64,000 bases of DNA, from contig JBOGUF010000128.1 of the NCBI GenBank assembly GCA_050696075.1, positions 78,863-142,862 on the forward strand, in the 5' to 3' direction. Position numbers and translations under genes: made by a program. Every line of letters begins with the position of its first letter. Within the stretch, counting starts at the first letter, position 1. The notes under the pieces were generated by a model. That model worked only from the letters and a program-made list of their open reading frames with translations, was not told where the DNA came from and did not search any database. Of the stretch, positions 58,403-64,000 are shown piece after piece. Source of the stretch: JBOGUF01 sp050696075 (GTDB taxonomy: Bacteria; Chloroflexota; Chloroflexia; Thermomicrobiales; UBA6265).

Positions 58403-61228
58403 ATGAATCGGATGGTCGGAGCGCCACTGGCGATCCTGCTGGCGCTTTCCGGGCTGCTCGCTCCCTCCCCGGCGCGCGCCACTGCCCAGGTCGACGGCAA
58501 CACCTACACCAGTCCCAACTTGGGCTACAGCCTGACCTGGGACGATAGCTGGTTCCTGCTGGATGGACCGAACACCGAGCAAGGCTTCGAGGAGTTCACG
58601 CTCGCGAACGGCGCCAGCATCGTGATTTTCTTCGCCGAGGAGGACGGGATCGGCAACGCCCAGGTGATCGTTTCCAGCATCCTGCTGGGGATCAACACCG
58701 ACCCTGACTTGACCAACGTTCAGCCGCTAACCGACGAGAACGGCGACAACATCCGCGGGGGCGACGCCTCCCGCGCCTTTGGGGGCATCACCTTCACGGA
58801 CGAGTCCGACGGACAAACGAGCGAGGGGGTAGCCTACGTGGAGGCGCGGGCGCTCGTCCCGGGTCAGTCGACCCTGAGCCTGCTCCACATCGTGCCTCAA
58901 CAGGTCTACCAGCAGGAAGCGCCGCTCGTCCAGGACCTGCTCAACGGACTCACGATAACCGGCCAGGCGAGTCCTGATCCGGACGACGACACGCCCGAGG
59001 CTGACGAGGAGGAGACACCTGCTCCAGAAGAGGTAGAAACGGCGGAGCCCACGGCCGCGCCCGAGGTCGCCGAAGCGCCGCAGGCGTTCGCTTCCGCTAA
59101 TTGGCGAGTGACGGTCGTCGCCGCACAGCAGGACGAGGCGATTCGGGAGGTCGGGCTTGAGGCGCGCGACGACAACGAGTGGATCGTCGTCGTCGCCGAC
59201 ATCACAAACTGGAGCGTGGAAGCGGACGAACTTGCGCCGCGCGACATCGAGCTTCGCTTCCCCGAAGGCAACCCGAACCAAGTCGCCCTCCGCTCGACGG
59301 TCACCGTGGCGAACGAACTGGAAATTGGGCCCGCCGACGTCGAACAAGCGGTCGCCTTCCAGCCGGACGAGACCCAGCGCTGGGCACTCGTCTTCCTTGT
59401 CGACGCCGATCAAGTTGAAGCCGCTTTGGCGCTGCGGCTGGCGATGTCGATCGAGCCGGTGATCGAGAGTAACGTCGACTTATTCGATCTGCCGCCGCTT
59501 ACCGACCCACCGGAATTGATTGAGGCAAGCGTTGACGTCGTCCGCGACGGCGGGACGCTCGACGCGACGACCGAAGCGGACGGGGATGAGGTTCGGGTCG
59601 AGTTGCTGGGCGTCGATGCGCCGGCGGGCGACGACTGCTTCGCCGATGAATCGCGGGAGGAGCTCGAAGCGCTGGCCGGCGCGACAATCTTCCTCGAGTA
59701 CCCCGACGGCGGCGATGCCAGTGACGGACCGGCCTATGTCTGGGTGGAACGAGCCAACAGTTCGCGCATCCTGATTAACCGCCAGTTGATCGCCGGAGGA
59801 TCTGCCGCCTATGACCCGGCGGACAGCGGTCTCTTTGCTTCGTGGCTCGGCGACGCCCAGGCGTCGGCCGAGAATAGAGCAATCGGTCTCTGGGAGGCGT
59901 GCGCCGGTCTAGAGGAAGAGGAGCCAACCGCGGAGGCCGAAGCGACCGAGGACGTCACACCCGACCTCCCGACCGTGGAGGCAACGGAGGATCCGACTGA
60001 GGAAGCAACCGCCACACCGACCGAGGAAGCAACGGAGGAACTGACCGCTGAGCCGACAGAGGAAGCGGCGGCGACCTCGACGCCAACCGGTCGCGAACAG
60101 GGCCGCCAACAGGATGTCGAGGATGATTCGGAAGACGTGGTGATTGCGGACGGCGTCATGTTCCGCGGCGACGCGGCGCACACCGGCGCCCAACCCGGGC
60201 CAGGACTCGGTGAGCCGGCAACCTTCCCATGGGAGTTCCGCATCGGGTTCCCGGTCATCTCCTCGCCCGCGGTGGTTGACGGCGTGGTCTACATCGGCAG
60301 CCTCAACTCCGAGGTCTACGCCCTCGACGCCTTCAGCGGCCCGCCACGGTGGACCTTCCTGACCGAGGGTGAGGTTATCTCGTCGCCGGCGGTGGCCGAC
60401 GGCCTGGTCTACGTCGGCAGCAACGACGGCAACCTCTATGCGATCAACGCCGACACGGGAACGGAGCGGTGGCGCTTCACGGCGGACAACGCGATCCAGT
60501 CGTCTCCCGCGGTGGTTGGCGGCGTGGTCTACGTCGCCAGCGACGATACGTTCCTCTACGCGGTCGACGCGGCGACCGGCGAGGAGCGCTGGAGTCTCCG
60601 CATCGGTCCCGCGTTTTCTTCCCCGGCCGTGATCGACGGGGTCGTCTACATCGGCGCCGCGCAGACGCTTTTCGCGATCGACGCCCAATCGGGCGAGGAG
60701 ATCTGGCGGTTCCAGACGGGCACCTTCTTGAGCTCGTCGCCCGCGGTGAGCAACGGCATGGTCTACATCGGGAACGATGGCGGCTCGGTGATCGCGGTCG
60801 ATGCGACGAGTGGGGAAGAGACGTGGCGCTTCCAAGCCGAAGGGCCGGTGCTCTCATCGCCCGCGGTTGCGGATGGCACCGTCTTCATCGGCAGCGACGA
60901 TCGCTTCGTCTACGCGCTGGACGCCGAATCGGGCGACGAGCGGTGGCGCTTCGAGACCGGCGACGCGGTTTCGTCGTCGCCGGCGGTCGCCGATGGTGTG
61001 GTCTACGTCGGCAGCTTCGACACCTTCCTCTATGGCCTCGACGCCGAGACCGGCGTCGAGCTGACTCGGACCCAACTCGGACCAATCCTCTCCTCTCCGG
61101 CCGTGGTCGATGGGATCGTCTACGTCGCCACGGCCGACGGAGTCGTCCACGCCCGCCAACCGTTCGACGTGCTGGGTATCCCCGGCTTCGGCGGACCACC
61201 GGCCGGCACACCAGTGCCGGAGCGGTAA
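58403..61228 (+). CDS. Secreted protein fusing a TNase-like domain to a PQQ-type beta-propeller
   Basis: ATG 58403 follows CAGGAGGG. The 941-residue protein has a signal peptide (about 1-28), an N-terminal globular part, an acidic Thr/Pro/Glu linker, a DUF4352-like region (about 230-370), then a staphylococcal-nuclease-like segment (about 375-497) with VRVELLGVDAP and an EWEACAG-like end. A second Thr/Glu linker (about 500-580) leads to eight or so propeller repeats of about 40 residues, each with SSPAVADGVVYVGS and LYALDAxTGxERW. The nuclease part lacks a clear second Arg, so catalysis is doubtful. It is probably on the outer cell surface. Confidence 0.8.
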   Translation: MNRMVGAPLAILLALSGLLAPSPARATAQVDGNTYTSPNLGYSLTWDDSWFLLDGPNTEQGFEEFTLANGASIVIFFAEEDGIGNAQVIVSSILLGINTDPDLTNVQPLTDENGDNIRGGDASRAFGGITFTDESDGQTSEGVAYVEARALVPGQSTLSLLHIVPQQVYQQEAPLVQDLLNGLTITGQASPDPDDDTPEADEEETPAPEEVETAEPTAAPEVAEAPQAFASANWRVTVVAAQQDEAIREVGLEARDDNEWIVVVADITNWSVEADELAPRDIELRFPEGNPNQVALRSTVTVANELEIGPADVEQAVAFQPDETQRWALVFLVDADQVEAALALRLAMSIEPVIESNVDLFDLPPLTDPPELIEASVDVVRDGGTLDATTEADGDEVRVELLGVDAPAGDDCFADESREELEALAGATIFLEYPDGGDASDGPAYVWVERANSSRILINRQLIAGGSAAYDPADSGLFASWLGDAQASAENRAIGLWEACAGLEEEEPTAEAEATEDVTPDLPTVEATEDPTEEATATPTEEATEELTAEPTEEAAATSTPTGREQGRQQDVEDDSEDVVIADGVMFRGDAAHTGAQPGPGLGEPATFPWEFRIGFPVISSPAVVDGVVYIGSLNSEVYALDAFSGPPRWTFLTEGEVISSPAVADGLVYVGSNDGNLYAINADTGTERWRFTADNAIQSSPAVVGGVVYVASDDTFLYAVDAATGEERWSLRIGPAFSSPAVIDGVVYIGAAQTLFAIDAQSGEEIWRFQTGTFLSSSPAVSNGMVYIGNDGGSVIAVDATSGEETWRFQAEGPVLSSPAVADGTVFIGSDDRFVYALDAESGDERWRFETGDAVSSSPAVADGVVYVGSFDTFLYGLDAETGVELTRTQLGPILSSPAVVDGIVYVATADGVVHARQPFDVLGIPGFGGPPAGTPVPER

Positions 61229-61234
61229 GCGCGA

Positions 61235-61717
61235 ATGGACCAAGAGGCCAAGAAGACCGTTCTCCGCCAGCTTACCTACGGTCTGTACGCCGTGACGGCG
61301 CGCCACGGCGACGAGCGGGGCGTCTTCACGGCGAACTGGCTCAGTCAGGCGTCGTTCGAGCCACCGCTGGTGATGGTATCGGTCGAGATCGACAGCTCGA
61401 CGTTGCCGATCATCCGGCAGAGCGGCCGGTTCACCGTCTGCCCGCTCGTGACTGGGCAGAAGGAATTGGCCGGCGCTTTGGGACGGCCGAAGAAGCGGGC
61501 CGGGGACAAGTTTGAGACGGTCGGACTTGAAGTAGTCGAGACGGACGCGGGCGACCTGGCGCTTGCCGTTTCCCTGGGGTATGTCGTCTGCAAGGTACGC
61601 TGGGAAATGCCGGCCGGCGACTCGGTCGTCATCCTCGGTGAGGTGGTAGAGGCGCGTGTCTTGGACGAGGGCGACTCGCTAACCATGCGTGAGGCCGGGT
61701 TCCGGCACGCTGGTTGA
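61235..61717 (+). CDS. Flavin-reductase-like FMN-binding protein
   Basis: The 160-residue protein has the flavin reductase domain: a YGLYAVTARHGDERGVFTANWLSQASFEPPLVMVSV start, then SGRFTVCPL and a C-terminal VVILGEVVEA strand. Such proteins bind FMN and reduce it with NAD(P)H, or act as small flavoproteins. It starts six bases after the propeller gene and may share its transcript. Confidence 0.8.
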   Translation: MDQEAKKTVLRQLTYGLYAVTARHGDERGVFTANWLSQASFEPPLVMVSVEIDSSTLPIIRQSGRFTVCPLVTGQKELAGALGRPKKRAGDKFETVGLEVVETDAGDLALAVSLGYVVCKVRWEMPAGDSVVILGEVVEARVLDEGDSLTMREAGFRHAG

Positions 61718-61729
61718 TCTCGGCGGCGG

Positions 61730-62719
61730 TCAAGCGACAAACAGGCCTTTGGGCAAGAAGGCCGAGACGAGCCAGTTCGGAGCGTCGACAACTTCGCTGA
61801 TCTTGAGGTCGACGGCGACCGAGCAAAGGACGTAGGCCTCCGCGCGGGAGAGCTCGAAGTCGTCGACCAACAGCGCAATCATCTGCCGGATGGCCTCGCG
61901 CGTCGCCTCGAAGAGATCCGGTCCGATTCCAGTCGTGGCGATGTGGCCGGCGACGTTCCAGCCGCCGGGAAGTGGGCCGAACGTCTCGAAGCGCGGCTGG
62001 GTCAACGCGAGGTCGCGGCGGAGGGTAAAGCGGAGCGTGGTGATGCTCTCCATCTCGATTCCGGCGCCGCAGACCTCGCCGTCGCCTTGTGCGCCGTGCG
62101 CGTCGCCGGCTGAAAAGAGCGCGCCTGGCGCCTGAACCGGGAGGTAGAGAGTCGAGCCGGCGGTGAGCTGCTTGACGTCCATGTTGCCGCCGGCGGTGCG
62201 CGGCGGCAACGTGCTCACCGGCTCGGGTACGTCTGGCGCAACGCCCATCACGCCGCAAAACGGCTCCAAAGGGACGCGGATGCCCGGTTTCAGCTCAGCA
62301 TCGCGGCCATCGCGCAGGTCCCAGACCTGCACGTGCCCGTAGTCGAACTCGTCGGCGAGCAGACCGAAGCCGGGCGAAAAGGAGGTCCAGCCCCACGTTG
62401 CCGCTTCGATGGCGACGACGTCGATCTGGAGAACGTCGCCCGGCGACGCGCCATCGAAGACGACCGGACCGGTGAGCGCATGCCCTGGCGTCCACGGATC
62501 GTTGCGGTAACGCTCCGCGTAGTCATGAATCAATTGCCGCAGGTCGGCGGGGAGCGCGTCGAGGACTTCCGAGGAGATGCGGTCGCGCACTTTGCCGTTG
62601 GAGGCGTCGCGAGTCTCGAAGACGACAGAGTCGCCGGAGGCGATCGTCAGGCGCGGTGGAAGCGTCGGGTCCCATTCCCCATGGAAGGTGTCCCGCGACA
62701 GTTGGTGTGTTTGGCTCAT
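61730..62719 (-). CDS. Acetamidase/formamidase-family amide hydrolase
   Basis: ATG 62719 is chosen by GAGGA four bases upstream. The 329-residue protein matches the family: an N-terminal beta domain, ALTGPVVFDGASPGDVLQIDVV, the metal-site GNMDVKQLTAGSTLYLPV and FSAGDAHGAQGDGEVCG. These enzymes hydrolyse formamide, acetamide or similar amides with a metal ion. It lies 23 bases after the M24 peptidase gene on the same strand and forms an operon with it. Confidence 0.82.
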   Translation of the reverse strand: MSQTHQLSRDTFHGEWDPTLPPRLTIASGDSVVFETRDASNGKVRDRISSEVLDALPADLRQLIHDYAERYRNDPWTPGHALTGPVVFDGASPGDVLQIDVVAIEAATWGWTSFSPGFGLLADEFDYGHVQVWDLRDGRDAELKPGIRVPLEPFCGVMGVAPDVPEPVSTLPPRTAGGNMDVKQLTAGSTLYLPVQAPGALFSAGDAHGAQGDGEVCGAGIEMESITTLRFTLRRDLALTQPRFETFGPLPGGWNVAGHIATTGIGPDLFEATREAIRQMIALLVDDFELSRAEAYVLCSVAVDLKISEVVDAPNWLVSAFLPKGLFVA

Positions 62720-62742
62720 TTGTCCTCTACGCTGGTCCGCTC

Positions 62743-63945
62743 CTACAGGAGGTACGGCGCTTCGGGGGGTTCGATGAAGAAGTCGCAGCCGGTGGCGGTG
62801 ACGACGACGTCGTCTTCCAGGCCGATGGAGCCGATGACCGGTTCGAGGGTAAAGACCATGCCCTCCTCGATCACGCCGCCGGAACGCGCACCATAGCGGG
62901 CGTTGCGCGGCCCCAAGACCATTCCGCCGTCGTGCGCAAGGCGGCCGAGTTGGTGACCGAGGGCGTGGGTGAAGGCGTAGCCGCGGTCGGAAACATACTG
63001 GCGGACCGGTTCGTCGATCTCGTAACCGCGCTTGCCCGGCTTGATCATGTCGGCCGCCATACGGATGCCGCCGCGTACCGTGTCGTAGGCGTGGATCAGA
63101 TCGGCGGGCGGACCAGACTCCCCGGGACGGCGAAAGTACCACGTCCGTTGCATGTCCGAGGCGTAGCCTTCGTAGACGACGCCGAAATCGACCCGCAGGG
63201 CGTCGCCCGGCTCAATCCGCGTCGCGCCGGGCGGGTTGTGACCGGAACGGGTGCGAGAGGTGGCAACAGTCGGGCAGTAGGTGGCGTCCCAGGCGGGCGT
63301 TAGCTCATAGGTCTGCATGCGCTCCACGACGATCTCGTAGACCTCGACTTCAGCCAGTCCCGGTTTCAGCATGCCGCTCAGATCATCGAAGATGCGCTGC
63401 GTGATCGTCGCCGCCCGGCGCATACGTTCCAGTTCCTCGGGCGCTTTGATGGCGCGAACCATGGCGGCCACCGGCTCCGCCGTGACGAGCCGGTCGACCA
63501 TCTCGATCGGATCCAGGACATTGACCAGCGCCTGGTGCAGGCCGTAGGTCAGGCCGTCGACACCGTGGTCGTGCTCGCTGTAGTTGATCCCAATTTGGGC
63601 CGGTTGGCGCTCCAGGAGGATCGCCTGGAATGGTTCGCGCCAGTCGAGCGAATAGGGCCGGACATCGTCGTAGAGACCTTCCACCTGACCGATGTCGTAG
63701 TCCGCGACGACGGCCGCGCTTGTGCCGTCGGCGAAGACCATGAGAGCGCTCGTGCCGACGATCTCCTCGTTGCCGATCAGAAAGGGGAGAAGTAGGTCGC
63801 TCCCCTCGCGTGCAAAGGTGAGCCAACAATCGATGCCATGTCGATGGAGGAGAGTGACTGCCTGGGCACGCTTCTCGGCGACAAGGCGCCGGCGTAATTG
63901 TTCCGCTTCCGTCAGCTCCTCGTTTTCGCGATTCGACCCTGGCAT
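62743..63945 (-). CDS. M24-family peptidase (Xaa-Pro aminopeptidase-like)
   Basis: ATG 63945 follows AGGAGGAG. The 400-residue protein has an N-terminal creatinase-like domain and an M24 pita-bread domain with VDFGVVYEGYASDMQRT (two Asp ligands), THALGHQLG (His), FTLEPVIG (Glu) and LEDDVVV (last Glu). Such enzymes remove residues before proline or act on small amides and creatine-like compounds. It is the upstream gene of the pair with the acetamidase. Confidence 0.85.
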   Translation of the reverse strand: MPGSNRENEELTEAEQLRRRLVAEKRAQAVTLLHRHGIDCWLTFAREGSDLLLPFLIGNEEIVGTSALMVFADGTSAAVVADYDIGQVEGLYDDVRPYSLDWREPFQAILLERQPAQIGINYSEHDHGVDGLTYGLHQALVNVLDPIEMVDRLVTAEPVAAMVRAIKAPEELERMRRAATITQRIFDDLSGMLKPGLAEVEVYEIVVERMQTYELTPAWDATYCPTVATSRTRSGHNPPGATRIEPGDALRVDFGVVYEGYASDMQRTWYFRRPGESGPPADLIHAYDTVRGGIRMAADMIKPGKRGYEIDEPVRQYVSDRGYAFTHALGHQLGRLAHDGGMVLGPRNARYGARSGGVIEEGMVFTLEPVIGSIGLEDDVVVTATGCDFFIEPPEAPYLL

Positions 63946-63984
63946 ACGATAGCTCCTCCTCGGCAAGGCTGATGTGAAACCGGC

Positions 63985-64000
63985 CGGGGATCGATCCCCG
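63985..64000 (+). repeat. Perfect 16-bp palindrome at the window edge
   Basis: CGGGGATCGATCCCCG is its own reverse complement and ends exactly at the last base, upstream of the M24 gene. It may continue into a longer structure outside the window. Confidence 0.5.

Overview
The window is a GC-rich bacterial chromosome segment with densely packed genes, short operons with ATGA or GTGA overlaps, and strong GGAGG-type ribosome binding sites. Several traits point to a Chloroflexota bacterium of the Thermomicrobia or Sphaerobacter type. These are the GH15 glucanase, the DUF1269, DUF6325 and SHOCT stress proteins, secreted proteins with acidic Thr/Glu-rich linkers, a stand-alone TrpB2-type enzyme and a CysM-CysO-Mec cysteine operon. 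The assignment is inferred from gene content and style; no rRNA or other phylogenetic marker was compared. No rRNA, tRNA, CRISPR array, insertion sequence or prophage was seen.

Layout. 0-6 kb: the end of a MoxR or Mg-chelatase-like ATPase, two paralogous membrane proteins with an XpaC-like tail, a large VWA-domain partner, and a secreted L,D-transpeptidase. 6-11.7 kb: a nucleotidyltransferase, an MlrC-like M81 peptidase, a GH15 enzyme and a GNAT acetyltransferase. 11.7-15.5 kb: a decayed patch with truncated Nudix, methyltransferase, beta-propeller and MerB-like genes, a frameshifted M42 peptidase, and two toxin-antitoxin pairs (PIN type and HicAB). 15.5-35.7 kb: mostly intact metabolic and housekeeping genes, namely an ABC-2 exporter, an SDR and an enolase-superfamily enzyme, a phosphoesterase, an AAA ATPase, an AtzG/AtzE-like amidase pair, a cyclophilin, a cytosine-deaminase-like amidohydrolase, a SIMPL protein, endonuclease III, TrpB2, an AlkA-like glycosylase, a PAP2 enzyme and a lipase.

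35.8-49 kb is a stress and transport island: universal stress protein, SHOCT, DUF6325, DUF4203, two DUF1269 genes, a baeRF/Vms1-like protein, leucyl aminopeptidase, a GltS-like carrier and MscS. Six loci in it are broken by single lesions or deletions: an in-frame TAG, an in-frame TGA, a 5-bp tandem duplication, a frameshift, a doubly deleted NhaC, and a LuxR tail joined head-on to an AbgT tail. An apparently shared upstream motif (TTGCAACC-N7-TACACC-TTTCG) precedes at least three of its transcription units, which suggests a common regulon.

49-64 kb is mostly conserved core: the cysM-cysO-mec operon, uvrC, threonylcarbamoyl-AMP synthase, rarA and rph. It ends with a secreted nuclease-like/PQQ-propeller fusion, a flavin-reductase-like protein, an acetamidase and an M24 peptidase. 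Intergenic sequence carries REP-like hairpins (22.05 and 46.2 kb), a shared short palindrome (12.39 and 20.27 kb), a 16-bp inverted repeat (12.4 kb) and tandem 7-8-mers.
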